A stretch of DNA of 64,000 bases from Cohnella mopanensis (lineage in GTDB: Bacteria > Bacillota > Bacilli > Paenibacillales > Paenibacillaceae). Position numbers and translations under genes: made by a program. The notes beneath the pieces are model-generated. The model saw nothing but the letters and a program-made list of their open reading frames with translations, searched no databases and was not told the DNA's origin. Shown here one piece after another: positions 55,588 through 64,000 of the stretch. Location of the stretch: NCBI RefSeq assembly GCF_022352055.1, contig NZ_JAKRWM010000010.1, forward strand, positions 1 through 64,000, written 5' to 3'. Numbering within the stretch: the stretch's first letter is position 1; each line of letters begins with the position of its first letter.

Positions 55588-58500
55588 TCAAGAGACGATG
55601 GCGATTCCGATCGTTTTTTCGCCGGCTTGAACCGTCTCCGTGCTTGCCGTTTTTCCGAAAGACACTTCGTTAACAAGTACGTTCTCTTTCAGCACATGAT
55701 CGAACGCGCGAAGAGCAGTTTCGAGATCCTCATCGACTTCTAATACAAGATCGATTCTTTTCTCGATTGGGAGATCTAGCTTCTTCCGGGTATCCTGCAC
55801 CGCGCGGATCACTTCGCGAACCCAGCCCTCTTGCTCTAATTCAGGCGTGATTTCGGTATTCAGCGCTACGGTTAGGCCACCACCGGATGCGGAAGCGAAT
55901 CCCGTCTTCGCTTCTTTCTCAACCAAGATTTCCTCGAGTTCAACCGTCAGAGACTCTCCATCCGGAGTAACGAAATCGAATTTGCCGGACTGGACAATAT
56001 GGCGCGTCTCGTCGCTGGTCAAGCCCTTAAACGCATTTTGAATGGGTCCTACGTTTTTACCGTACTTTTTGCCCGCGACCTTCAAATTAAGCTTCAGGTT
56101 GAAGTTAACGAACCCGCTATCATCGTTCACGATCGTAATCGTTTTGACGTTAATCTCGTCCTTGATGATCTCTTCATAACCCGATAGATCGAATTCGCCG
56201 CTTAAGGAAACGAGCAACTCGGACAGCGGTTGACGCGTTTTCAGGCTCGATTCGTTACGGATGTTGCGAGCTAATTCGACCATATTCCGTACCGCCGCCA
56301 TTTCGTGTTCTAATTTGGCGTCGATAACCGAAGGATCTGCTTGCGGATAATCCGCGAGATGAACGCTGCCTTTACCGCCAAGATTTCCGTAAATATCTTC
56401 GGAAACGAACGGCGCGTAAGGCGCGATCAGCTTGGACAAGGTCAAGAGCACTTCTCCGAGCGTCTGGTAAGCGGCAAGCTTGTTATCCGTCAGACCACTC
56501 CCCCAGAAGCGATCGCGGGAACGGCGTACGTACCAATTAGACAACTCGTCGATGAAAACTTCAATTCCTTTGGCCGGATTTAGGAAATCATTCACTTCCA
56601 AGCCCTTGGCAACATCGGCGATCAAGGAGTTCAAGCGCGAAATAATCCAACGGTCAAGCTTGTTATCCGACTTAACCTTCGCATGATCAGCAGCCACATA
56701 TCCGTCGATCGAAGCATATAGCGCGTAAAAAGCATGTGTATTAACAAGCGTATCCACCACTTTGGATTTGGCTTCCGCCACGATCCCTTTGGAGAAGCGT
56801 TTACTGTTCCACGGAGCGCTATCCGCGAGCAATGACCAACGGAAGGCATCCGTTCCGAACTCGTCGATGATTTCCCAAGGATCGATTACGTTCCCTTTGG
56901 ATTTACTCATCTTCTGGCCGCTTTCGTCCAAGACGTGGCCGGTCGAGATTACCGATTTGTATGGCGCTTTACCGTTATATAGCGTCGATACGGCCAACAA
57001 GCTGAAAAACCAACCGCGCGTTTGGTCGATCCCTTCGCAAATAAAGTCTGCAGGATACTGTTCTTGGAATTTTTTCTCGTCGCCGAAAGGATGGAAATAC
57101 TGCGCGAACGGCATAGAACCGCTATCGAACCAGACATCAATAACCTCTGAAGCACGATTCATAGTTCCGCCGCATTCGCAACGCAATTGAATCGCATCCA
57201 CGTAAGGCTTGTGGAGCTCGATATTTTCCGAGACATCGCCGATGGCAAGCGCGCGAAGCTCGGCAATGCTATGAGGCGCCTTCTCTTTTCCGCAGGATTC
57301 GCACGTCCATACGTTAAGAGGCGTTCCCCAATACCGGTTCCGGCTAATGTTCCAATCGACCAAATCTTCCAGGAATTTGCCGAATCGACCATCCCGCAGA
57401 TGCTCCGGATACCACTGGATCGACTTGTTGTTCTCGATCAATTGATCTTTAACGGCAGTCGTCTTAATAAACCAGCTTTCCGTCGCGTAGTATAGCAACG
57501 GCGTTTTGCAGCGCCAGCAGAACGGATAGCTATGCTCCATTCTTTCTTTGTGGTGCAGCAAGCCGCGTTCGGACAGCATTTTCACAATGTCGATGTCGCA
57601 ATCCTTAACGAAACGGCCGGCCAAATCCGTCACTTCGTTAATGTATTTGCCTTCATTGTTCACGACCATCAACATCGGAATCCCATGCTGACGGGCAACG
57701 CGATAATCGTCTTCCCCATGCGCCGGGGAAATATGAACGATTCCCGTACCGCTCGAGTCGGTAACATAGTCGGCATCGATAATTCGATAAGCATTTTCTA
57801 CCGTCACGTATGGGAACAGAGGCTCATAAGTAAGCCCGACCAACTCGCGGCCCTTAACTGTACCTAGTGTCTCGTATTCGCCTTTCATAACTTTGTCCGC
57901 TAAAGCGGAAGCGATTATGAACACTTCTCCGTCTTGTCGTACACGTACGTAATCCAATTCGGGATTAACCGCAAGCGCGACGTTAGCCGGCAGCGTCCAA
58001 GGAGTCGTCGTCCAAGCCAGGACGAATTCTCCGTTTTCCTTAAGCTTGAATTTGGCTGTTGCCGTCAGGTCCTTGACATCTTCATAGCCTTGGGCAACCT
58101 CATGCGAGCTGAGTGTCGTTTGGCAGCACGGGCAGTACGGACTTACCCGATGTCCCCGGTACAACAGCCCCTTATCATGAATCGTCGCCAACACGTGCCA
58201 CACGCTTTGGATGTAATTGTTATCCAACGTAATGTAGGGATCATCAAGATCGGTCCAGTAGGCGATTGCTTCCGTAAGCTCCCGCCATTGACGCTCGTAT
58301 TCAAAGACGCTCTCTTTGCACTTGGTAATAAACGGTTCTACGCCGTATTTCTCGATTTCCTGCTTGCCGGAGATACCAAGCTGTTTCTCGACGCCTAGCT
58401 CAACAGGCAAGCCGTGCGTATCCCATCCCGCTTTACGGATAACCCGGTAGCCCGCCATCGTTTTGTAGCGGCTAACGAAATCCTTAATGACGCGGCCAAG

Positions 58501-58674
58501 CACATGGCCGATATGAGGCTTCCCGTTCGCGGTCGGAGGCCCCTCATAGAAAACGAAATTCGGTTTCCCTTCGCGATTGTCGATCGACTTGCGGAAAGTA
58601 TCCTCTTGTTTCCATTGCTCTAGAATACGCACTTCGCGGGATCTTGCTTTTTCTTTAACGTCAACGCGTTGCAT
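55588..58674 (-). CDS. ileS: Isoleucine-tRNA ligase, eukaryote-like type 2
   Basis: It charges tRNA-Ile. The HIGH motif is in GPPTANGKPHIGHVLGR and the KMSKS loop in QKMSKSKGNVIDPWE. The editing domain is complete. The wording around HIGH (FYEGPPTANGKPHIGH) and the 1028-residue length fit the IleS2 class, which is eukaryote-like and often less sensitive to mupirocin, rather than the 920-residue IleS1 of B. subtilis. The ATG at 58674 is chosen over one three codons upstream for ribosome-site spacing. It is controlled by a T-box leader. Confidence 0.95.
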   Translation of the reverse strand: MQRVDVKEKARSREVRILEQWKQEDTFRKSIDNREGKPNFVFYEGPPTANGKPHIGHVLGRVIKDFVSRYKTMAGYRVIRKAGWDTHGLPVELGVEKQLGISGKQEIEKYGVEPFITKCKESVFEYERQWRELTEAIAYWTDLDDPYITLDNNYIQSVWHVLATIHDKGLLYRGHRVSPYCPCCQTTLSSHEVAQGYEDVKDLTATAKFKLKENGEFVLAWTTTPWTLPANVALAVNPELDYVRVRQDGEVFIIASALADKVMKGEYETLGTVKGRELVGLTYEPLFPYVTVENAYRIIDADYVTDSSGTGIVHISPAHGEDDYRVARQHGIPMLMVVNNEGKYINEVTDLAGRFVKDCDIDIVKMLSERGLLHHKERMEHSYPFCWRCKTPLLYYATESWFIKTTAVKDQLIENNKSIQWYPEHLRDGRFGKFLEDLVDWNISRNRYWGTPLNVWTCESCGKEKAPHSIAELRALAIGDVSENIELHKPYVDAIQLRCECGGTMNRASEVIDVWFDSGSMPFAQYFHPFGDEKKFQEQYPADFICEGIDQTRGWFFSLLAVSTLYNGKAPYKSVISTGHVLDESGQKMSKSKGNVIDPWEIIDEFGTDAFRWSLLADSAPWNSKRFSKGIVAEAKSKVVDTLVNTHAFYALYASIDGYVAADHAKVKSDNKLDRWIISRLNSLIADVAKGLEVNDFLNPAKGIEVFIDELSNWYVRRSRDRFWGSGLTDNKLAAYQTLGEVLLTLSKLIAPYAPFVSEDIYGNLGGKGSVHLADYPQADPSVIDAKLEHEMAAVRNMVELARNIRNESSLKTRQPLSELLVSLSGEFDLSGYEEIIKDEINVKTITIVNDDSGFVNFNLKLNLKVAGKKYGKNVGPIQNAFKGLTSDETRHIVQSGKFDFVTPDGESLTVELEEILVEKEAKTGFASASGGGLTVALNTEITPELEQEGWVREVIRAVQDTRKKLDLPIEKRIDLVLEVDEDLETALRAFDHVLKENVLVNEVSFGKTASTETVQAGEKTIGIAIVS

Positions 58675-58699
58675 CTTCCTCATCCTTTCATAGCCAAAA

Positions 58700-59040
58700 A
58701 ATAAAAAAAACCCGTCCCTGGAAAGGGACGAGGTTAGCTCGCGTTACCACCCTTGTTCCGCCCCTGCTCCTTCAAAGAAAGCTTGGCGGCAACTCGCAAC
58801 GCACCGTAGCTCCCGGTTGTTGACCGGCTTCTAACGTAGTGCGCGTTCCTGATAACGGAGGACGTCCGGCTCTGCTTATTAGCGTTAAACCTATAGATTC
58901 AACGGCGTTCGGCAGCGCATCTCGGGGATGATATTCGGCACGTTCCTCACGCTGGCTCGCAGCTTCCGCCAGCTCTCTGAATTTCGGATGTCGCGCTTAC
59001 TGATTCCCTTCTTCGATCGGGTATGGAATAATCGTATATC
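58700..59040 (-). promoter_or_regulatory. T-box riboswitch of ileS
   Basis: The minus strand shows the T-box word GGGTGGTAACGCGAG (58738-58752), then a terminator (CGTCCCT/AGGGACG with T-run at 58701-58730). Upstream is Stem I with GAGAGCTGGCGG and GCGAGCCAGC, and a specifier region GAATATCATCCCC with ATC at 58930-58932. Uncharged tRNA-Ile would pair with the ATC and T-box and allow read-through into ileS. Confidence 0.93.
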
Positions 59041-59043
59041 CTT

Positions 59044-59072
59044 GTTATACTTTTTACCGCAGCGTTTGTCAA
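59044..59072 (-). promoter_or_regulatory. Promoter of the ileS T-box transcript
   Basis: TTGACA and TATAAC are separated by 17 bp on the minus strand just before Stem I. It sits after the divIVA terminator, so ileS is transcribed on its own. Confidence 0.85.
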
Positions 59073-59089
59073 ACCCAGTTTCGCTCGAT

Positions 59090-59120
59090 AACAAAAAAAG
59101 ACCCTGAAGGATCTCTTTTG
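59090..59120 (-). terminator. Terminator of the divIVA cluster
   Basis: AGATCC pairs with GGGTCT around TTCA on the minus strand, followed by seven T. Confidence 0.85.
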
Positions 59121-59131
59121 TTTATCGCAGA

Positions 59132-59617
59132 TTAAGCTTCGATACCGCGCGGCTCGCGGCTATCCAACGAATCCCAACCATCCTGAGTCAACAATTCCAT
59201 TTGCGTCTCGATCAGCGCCCGGAAACGCGCGCGATAGATCGTCGCCTGCTTTTTCAATTCCTCGACTTCCAGAGCCACCTTGCGGGACTTGGCCAACGCG
59301 TCGTTAATAATACGGTCAGCGTTCTTCTCCGCTTCTTTAACGATCAGTTGGGCTTCCTTCTTCGCGTTGCCTCTCAATTCATCAGCCGCTTCCTGAGCAA
59401 CGATGATCGTTTTGCTAAGCGTTTCTTCGATGTTAGAAAAGTGGCCCAGCTTGTCTTGAGAAGCAGCAATTACATTTTGCAACTCTTTATTCTCGCGAAT
59501 CATCGCTTCGTAATCTTTGATGATTTGATCGAGAAACTCATTTACTTGATCCTCGTCGTATCCGCGAAGGCGGCGTGCGAATTCTTTGTTATGGATGTCC
59601 AATGGCGTAAGTGGCAT
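59132..59617 (-). CDS. divIVA: Division/polarity protein DivIVA
   Basis: The ATG with AGGAGG upstream gives 161 residues. The membrane-binding start (LTPLDIHNKEFARRLRGYDE, then DQVNEFLDQIIKDYE) and two coiled-coil blocks are typical. DivIVA marks curved membrane at septa and poles and organises division-site selection and, in spore formers, chromosome anchoring. It ends the ylm/sepF cluster and has its own terminator. Confidence 0.95.
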   Translation of the reverse strand: MPLTPLDIHNKEFARRLRGYDEDQVNEFLDQIIKDYEAMIRENKELQNVIAASQDKLGHFSNIEETLSKTIIVAQEAADELRGNAKKEAQLIVKEAEKNADRIINDALAKSRKVALEVEELKKQATIYRARFRALIETQMELLTQDGWDSLDSREPRGIEA

Positions 59618-59700
59618 TGGCGCACCTCCTGGTTCATAATTTCCGTGTAGGCTTTTCAATGACTGAATTCGACGAAACCTGTGAAAATCCTTCTATTCCT

Positions 59701-60486
59701 TTACACAAATTTGCCGACCCTCACCCGGATTCTTCCGCTCTTCGACACGCCTTCTACTTCGATAACTTTAAATCGTCCAAAGCCTTTCATCGAAACGACA
59801 TCTCCGGCCTTCAACGAATGTGAAGGATCTTCGATCGGTTTCCAACTGACTCTGCAACGCCCCGCCTTGATCGGATCGACGATTTTGGCACGGCTTAAGC
59901 GGAACACATCGCTCGCTACTCCATCTAACCGCATCGAAGCAACCGATAGTACTTGCTCCTCCAACTTCATATGGACTTCCCTTAAGGCCGACAAGGGGCG
60001 AATCGTAACATTAACGTCGATACGATGAGCTTGCTTCATATGACCGACGATGAAGTCGCCGATATCAACGGTTATAAGAGCATGACACCCTTCATCGCTA
60101 ACATGCAGATCACCGATTTTATCTCGTTTAATACCTAAGCCAAGTAGCGCTCCGAGATAGTCCCCATGGTCCAGATCCGAAACACGTCGATCTTCTGAAG
60201 AAATATCAAGGACGACGATTCCCATATCCTCATCGTCTAGCTGTTTGTAGTCGGGAGCAATAATCGCCCTCTGACGCTCTGCCTGCTCAGAACCACCGGC
60301 AAGCATAACCTGGACATCAGGATTCCGATTGGCTAACGTAAATAAAATATGCGCTTGGCGTGGGTCAAGAAAATCCGTCCGCTTCGTCTCATGACGTTGT
60401 GCGGCGCGTTCGACCCATTCCCAAGCGCGATCAACGAAAGCTTTCTCATCAGGATGAAAATGCTCGTAAATTTCTTTATGCGACAT
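59701..60486 (-). CDS. ylmH: S4-domain RNA-binding protein YlmH
   Basis: The 261-residue protein has an N-terminal YlmH domain (FLDPRQAHILFTLANRNPDV) and a C-terminal S4 RNA-binding domain (RLDGVASDVFRLSRAKIVDP, then LKAGDVVSMKGFGRFKV). YlmH homologues act in ribosome rescue and sit beside divIVA/sepF in Gram-positive bacteria. Start with AAGGGAG upstream. Confidence 0.92.
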   Translation of the reverse strand: MSHKEIYEHFHPDEKAFVDRAWEWVERAAQRHETKRTDFLDPRQAHILFTLANRNPDVQVMLAGGSEQAERQRAIIAPDYKQLDDEDMGIVVLDISSEDRRVSDLDHGDYLGALLGLGIKRDKIGDLHVSDEGCHALITVDIGDFIVGHMKQAHRIDVNVTIRPLSALREVHMKLEEQVLSVASMRLDGVASDVFRLSRAKIVDPIKAGRCRVSWKPIEDPSHSLKAGDVVSMKGFGRFKVIEVEGVSKSGRIRVRVGKFV

Positions 60487-60502
60487 TTTGAATTGAACTC
60501 CC

Positions 60503-60775
60503 TTACTTTCCGAACAAGTACTCCAGAACTGTCACTAAGCCTATGAGAACATATTTTAAAGCGATATACGCGACAATCGGCGAAATATCCAACATGCCTC
60601 CGATAGGAGGAATCAATCTCCGGAATGGTTTTAAGTAGGGCTCCACCAGTTTACCTAGAAACTCTCCAACAAAACTTTCGCGAACGGATGGTAGCCATGA
60701 CATCAACACGTAAATAATGATCATGTATGAGTAGATGCTACCCACAATTCCAATAAAACTTTCTACTTGTTCCAA
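60503..60775 (-). CDS. yggT: YggT/YlmG membrane protein
   Basis: The 90-residue protein has two hydrophobic segments (IYSYMIIIYVLMSWLPSVRE and ISPIVAYIALKYVLIGLVTV) and the conserved middle LVEPYLKPFRRLIPPIGG of the YggT family. Its role in division-cluster operons is not firmly known; homologues affect membrane and septum organisation. The start is a TTG with GAGGTG upstream, 7 bp after sepF. Confidence 0.9.
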   Translation of the reverse strand: MEQVESFIGIVGSIYSYMIIIYVLMSWLPSVRESFVGEFLGKLVEPYLKPFRRLIPPIGGMLDISPIVAYIALKYVLIGLVTVLEYLFGK

Positions 60776-60782
60776 CCTGGTG

Positions 60783-61244
60783 TCACCTCATTTTGGGATA
60801 GTCAGCGGCTTCATCAGATAATATCTCCGTGATCGTTCCCGACACTTCCACCGAATCCGGCGTGCACATAAAAATGTCTGGCCCTAGCTTAGAGATATGG
60901 CCTCCAAGCGCATATACGGTACCGCTTAAGAAGTCCACGATCCTGATCGCTTGATCCCTTCTTACCCGTTGCAGATTCACAACGACAGAGCGACGCGACT
61001 TCAACTGATCGGCAATCTCTTGCGCCTCGTCATAAGAACGTGGTTCCGTCAGAACGACACGAGAGTTCTTCTGAGAATGTATGCTCACAACATTGTTCTT
61101 TCCTGATTGTTTACGCGAATCAAACACAGGGGTTTCAATTTCTTGCTCATCGGACCCTGCGTACCTTTCACGGTCTTGATCTTGCTCTTGTTCTTGCTCT
61201 TCTTGCAATCCTAAATAGTTCAGAAACTTGTTCATGACACCCAT
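60783..61244 (-). CDS. sepF: Cell division protein SepF
   Basis: The 153-residue protein has an amphipathic membrane-binding start ([12 protein letters not shown]), an acidic linker and the SepF core ([20 protein letters not shown], then [16 protein letters not shown]). SepF anchors and bundles FtsZ at the septum. Its ATG overlaps the yggS stop by one base (TGATG), so the two are coupled; an adjacent GTG is an equal candidate. Confidence 0.94.
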   Translation of the reverse strand: MGVMNKFLNYLGLQEEQEQEQDQDRERYAGSDEQEIETPVFDSRKQSGKNNVVSIHSQKNSRVVLTEPRSYDEAQEIADQLKSRRSVVVNLQRVRRDQAIRIVDFLSGTVYALGGHISKLGPDIFMCTPDSVEVSGTITEILSDEAADYPKMR

Positions 61245-61945
61245 CACAATCCCTCCTCTATCTCTTCTTTCCCTACCAGCACTGTTCCCAAACGCACCCA
61301 GGTTGCTCCTTCTTCCACAGCCACCTCGAAATCGTTGGACATTCCCATTGAAAGTTCCGTTAACGGTTCCTTCAGAATTGCCGATTCATTCAGCTCGTCT
61401 CTTAATTTCCTTAGTGCGCGGAAGACTGGCCTCGTCTCTTCAGGTTCGCTTTCAAAGGGGGCCATCGTCATAAGCCCAATCGGTCTAATCCGATCATACT
61501 TATGAAGAGCGATTAAGAATGGCTTGACCTCGTCTGGCGCTAAACCGTGCTTCGACTGCTCGCCTGATACGTTCACTTGCAATAAACAATCAACCTGAAT
61601 GTCTAACAACTGCGCGCGATTATGAATCGCTTCAGCAAGCGACAGACGGTCTAAGGAATGGACGTAATCGAATTTACCGATGACATCCTTTACTTTATTG
61701 GTTTGTAGGGAGCCTATGTAGTGGAAGACGGCTTGTCCGTTTAACGTTTCCCATTTCGGTTTGGAATCCGGCCAGCGATTTTCTCCGATATGGGTTACGC
61801 CTTCTTGTATGACGGCTTGGGCTGTTTGTACCGATACGTACTTCGTTACGGCGATAATCTGGATGTCACTTCTCTGTCTTCCGCTTCTGATGCATGCTTG
61901 CTCTAACTTGTTTTCCACGTCTCGCAAACGGTCATGTAATGTCAC
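61244..61945 (-). CDS. yggS: YggS-type PLP-binding protein
   Basis: A GTG with GAGGTG upstream gives 233 residues. The pyridoxal-phosphate lysine is in IIAVTKYVS, and [14 protein letters not shown] and [20 protein letters not shown] are conserved. The family controls vitamin B6 and amino-acid balance. It lies 7 bp after pgeF and is coupled to sepF. Confidence 0.94.
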   Translation of the reverse strand: MTLHDRLRDVENKLEQACIRSGRQRSDIQIIAVTKYVSVQTAQAVIQEGVTHIGENRWPDSKPKWETLNGQAVFHYIGSLQTNKVKDVIGKFDYVHSLDRLSLAEAIHNRAQLLDIQVDCLLQVNVSGEQSKHGLAPDEVKPFLIALHKYDRIRPIGLMTMAPFESEPEETRPVFRALRKLRDELNESAILKEPLTELSMGMSNDFEVAVEEGATWVRLGTVLVGKEEIEEGL

Positions 61946-61952
61946 GAAACGA

Positions 61953-62783
61953 TCACCTCGATTTCCTTCCAAGCCAACTCATCATCCGTCCTGTCACTCC
62001 ATTTTCCTTGCGATGGGAAAAGAAGAGATCCGTACGGCAGCTTGTACACCATGATGACATTTCGATGTGACTCGGCAAAATTCCTGCTTTTATCATAAGT
62101 TCTCGGTTTAAATGTTTCAAGTCGAGGTATGCGCGACCTTCCGATTGGGCTGGTTTGACGATTCGTGCATCCTCGTGGGATGAATTTCCGTTCCTTAGCT
62201 TACCTAATAACGGCAGCACATGCTGAAGCACATTTTGATCCACTTCATAGCAACAGCTGCCAATAGACGGCCCTATAGCCGCTAGTACGTTTTCTGGTTT
62301 CGCTCCGTAGACAGCTTGCAGCTTTTCAACCGTTTTAACTGCGATTTCGGTTACTGTTCCCTTCCATCCCGCATGAGCGAGCCCCAAGCTTTCCGTAACG
62401 GGATCATAGAAGTACAACGGTACACAATCTGCAAAATACATTGCCAGCAATACATCGGATTCGTTCGTAATGAGGGCATCCATGCTCTGAATCGCGTTAT
62501 CCCGATGAAGCCTGCCGCGTCCGTAATCCTCGGAAGTTACCACATGTACCTCGTTGCTATGAACTTGTTCTGCGCAGGTAAAGGCTTCGAATTTCCAACC
62601 GAGTTCCTCGGTAACCTGAATACGCGATTGTATGACTGCGTTAGGATCGTCACCCACGTGAAGCGCCGTATTATGGGCTTGTCTTGTCGTGAATCCGGCG
62701 GTAACTCCATCCCTTTCACACCAAGAATGCAGCAATAACAACGGTGACTCCTCATCCTCTAAGCGTAATTGAAACGGCTCCAA
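61953..62783 (-). CDS. pgeF: Laccase-domain protein PgeF/YlmD
   Basis: A TTG after GGAGGTGTGG gives 276 residues. The zinc/catalytic set is present: His in CAEQVHSNEV, Cys in ADCVPLYFYDP and His in LAHAGWKGTV. The family shows purine-nucleoside phosphorylase/polyphenol oxidase activity and is proposed to correct misincorporated serine in peptidoglycan in some bacteria. It heads the yggS-sepF group. Confidence 0.92.
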   Translation of the reverse strand: MEPFQLRLEDEESPLLLLHSWCERDGVTAGFTTRQAHNTALHVGDDPNAVIQSRIQVTEELGWKFEAFTCAEQVHSNEVHVVTSEDYGRGRLHRDNAIQSMDALITNESDVLLAMYFADCVPLYFYDPVTESLGLAHAGWKGTVTEIAVKTVEKLQAVYGAKPENVLAAIGPSIGSCCYEVDQNVLQHVLPLLGKLRNGNSSHEDARIVKPAQSEGRAYLDLKHLNRELMIKAGILPSHIEMSSWCTSCRTDLFFSHRKENGVTGRMMSWLGRKSR

Positions 62784-62849
62784 AATCCACACCTCCGAAC
62801 CCAGTTTACCACAGCTCCGCGGCAATCGGAAGAAAGGCGCCGCAGCGCG

Positions 62850-63128
62850 CTATCTTCCCGAATGTTGTTCCCCGTCTTCCAGCCGGTATACCTTAGCGTC
62901 ATCCAAACGAACAAGAACGACGTCCGTTCCGATTTTTACGATATTTCTCCAAGGAATAACCACGTCGTTCCCACTGCCGAACATTCCGAACAAACGAGTG
63001 GACGTAGGCACCACGATAGAGTCGATCCTTCCTTGTCGCAGGTCCAGCTCCAAATCGCTAACCTGCCCTAGCTTTTTTCCATCCACGATGTTAATGACGT
63101 CCTTCGTCTGAAAATCAGAAATTTTCAC
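62850..63128 (-). CDS. ylmC: YlmC/YmxH-type PRC-barrel protein
   Basis: The GTG with CGAGGAATA upstream gives 92 residues. The PRC-barrel pattern KISDFQTKDVINIVDGKKLG followed by VIPWRNIVKIGTDVVLV matches YlmC/YmxH sporulation proteins. First gene of the cluster in this window. Function in sporulation is known only from the family name. Confidence 0.85.
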   Translation of the reverse strand: MKISDFQTKDVINIVDGKKLGQVSDLELDLRQGRIDSIVVPTSTRLFGMFGSGNDVVIPWRNIVKIGTDVVLVRLDDAKVYRLEDGEQHSGR

Positions 63129-63258
63129 TATTCCTCGCCCCCATTCGGCTAGGCAATCGTACCCCACTACACAATATATGAGCCAGTCTGGAAAAATGTA
63201 CGGTCTTCAGCTCGCGCCCTCATATAAATAGTATGATCACCCCTCTAAACCCGTATAG

Positions 63259-63425
63259 CCATTATCCCCCTCAGTCAGTTTGTCTGTCCACGCCAGTTCC
63301 ATATGCCCATTATCCCCTTCAGTCAGTTTGTGTCCACGCTAGTTCCGTATGTCCATTATCCCATTCATTCAGTTTGTGTCCCCACTAGTTCCGTATGTCC
63401 ATTATCCCCTTTAGTCAGTGAGACT
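63259..63425 (+). repeat. Tandem intergenic repeat, four copies, 46-48 bp period
   Basis: CCATTATCCC plus CAGTCAGTTTGTGTCC-like and TAGTTCCGTATGT segments recur at 63259, 63307, 63353 and 63399. The core word and the following CAGT are shared with the 39.8-kb array, though the remaining unit differs. The rest of this intergenic region holds no gene; an A/T-rich stretch near 63470-63540 probably carries the promoter of the next gene. Confidence 0.8.
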
Positions 63426-63561
63426 TTTACCGATATTGCACCCGATCCAGGTCCATAATCGCTTTATTTTTTTTACCGTTATTTATGTTTATCACTTGAT
63501 ATTTTTATATAAATTATGTAAAATAAAATAAGAACAAATGTTCTCATTGGGGTGAGGGATA

Positions 63562-64000
63562 ATGCAAAGTTCGCAATGCTTCGAGCATTTTTGCAGTCTG
63601 TATAACTCAGAAGAAAAATGCATTGCCGCCTTTTTCGACGCCCGTTGGCCTACAGGTTTTTGTTGTCCGCACTGCTCACATCGCCAATTTTATTTAATCC
63701 GTACTCGCAAGCTTCCTTTATATGAATGCCGTGATTGCCATATCCAGACTTCACTTACCGCGGGAACGATTCTCGAGGGCAGCCGGACACCACTGAAGCT
63801 TTGGTTTCAAGCATTGTATCTTCATTCGCTACCAACCGGCATAAGCGCAACGAAATTAACATCAATCATTGGGACAACATACAAAACCGCCTGGCTTATC
63901 TGCCATAAAATTCGTCACGCGATGTCTTCCGCCGAATCTCGCGAATTGCTATCTGGAGTAGTTCGGGTGAATTGGGGAGTCTATGGCCATCCGTACAATC
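63562..64000 (+). CDS. IS1595-type zinc-ribbon transposase-like protein (right edge, partial)
   Basis: The ATG with GGTGAGGG upstream opens at least 146 codons and runs off the window. Residues about 33-75 form a zinc ribbon (FCCPHCSHRQFYLIR, then YECRDCHIQTSLTAGTI), followed by the hallmark RTPLKLWFQALYL of IS1595/IS1016-type transposases. The DDE catalytic part would lie beyond the edge, so activity cannot be judged. No inverted repeat or target duplication is visible upstream; it could be a domesticated copy. Confidence 0.8.
   Translation, partial: MQSSQCFEHFCSLYNSEEKCIAAFFDARWPTGFCCPHCSHRQFYLIRTRKLPLYECRDCHIQTSLTAGTILEGSRTPLKLWFQALYLHSLPTGISATKLTSIIGTTYKTAWLICHKIRHAMSSAESRELLSGVVRVNWGVYGHPYN

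Noticed and set aside
58891..59094. Minus-strand frame in the ileS leader
   Set aside because: It lies within the T-box structure; codon use and composition follow the RNA stems.
63259..63425. Possible CRISPR array of four units
   Set aside because: The between-word sequence is itself repeated, so it is a tandem repeat, not repeat-spacer.
63562..64000. Complete insertion sequence at the right edge
   Set aside because: The gene runs off the window and no terminal inverted repeat is visible upstream, so element boundaries cannot be called.

Overview
The window comes from a spore-forming Bacillota, most likely a member of the Paenibacillaceae (Paenibacillus or Cohnella type). The grounds are the gene order (ylmC-pgeF-yggS-sepF-yggT-ylmH-divIVA-ileS, then lspA-rluD and a PyrR-attenuated pyrimidine operon beside an LL-diaminopimelate aminotransferase), a T-box and a PyrR leader, YesM/YesN-type sugar regulation, and AGGAGG ribosome sites with frequent TTG and GTG starts. 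Identifications rest on reading motifs; no database search was run.

Layout. 0-5 kb: an accessory stretch of very small proteins (His-rich, LSm-like, three short acidic proteins), two acetyltransferases, a lipoprotein, and three decayed genes (C5-methyltransferase tail, ArpU-like phage regulator, ASCH-domain protein). 5.2-12 kb: a sugar ABC importer (binding protein plus two permeases, no ATPase) behind its own YesM-YesN two-component pair. 12-16 kb: a secreted YHYH/metallo-beta-lactamase protein with a DUF3006 partner, an SLH/PrcB-like protein, uracil-DNA glycosylase, a probable type I toxin, and a secreted coiled-coil protein.

16.3-28.4 kb is the most interesting part: an A/T-rich island in the 3' end of a tRNA-Leu(TAA) gene. 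The intact tRNA lies at 28382-28470. A perfect 54-bp copy of its 3' part lies at 16269 and a diverged copy at 26403. Between the outer and middle copies sit a 1680-residue protein with an N-terminal Hsp90/sacsin-like ATPase, an AlbA_2-like module and a C-terminal caspase with an intact His/Cys dyad, and a three-gene ABC-3C/Menshen-like cassette (nuclease-like protein, middle component, DUF3732 ATPase with a CxxC motif). Between the middle copy and the tRNA is one gene whose C-terminus looks like a degenerate diadenylate-cyclase domain. No integrase is visible. The whole looks like two tandem defence-type cargo modules.

28.4-42.5 kb: a tRNA cluster (fMet, Ile2, Leu), YycC, a five-gene export-type ABC operon (ATPase, HlyD adaptor, FtsX permease, an ATPase with an AbrB-like tail, a sugar-type binding lipoprotein), glnS, a NagZ-like lipoprotein, an intergenic repeat array, an ABC-2 exporter and a YvyF-like zinc protein.

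43-63 kb is core: pyrR-pyrC-carA-carB-pyrF-pyrE, lacking pyrB and pyrD/pyrK; dapL, rluD, lspA, a DksA-like regulator, T-box-controlled ileS of the eukaryote-like type 2, and the divIVA/sepF division cluster. A second repeat array of the same family and the start of an IS1595-type zinc-ribbon transposase gene close the window.
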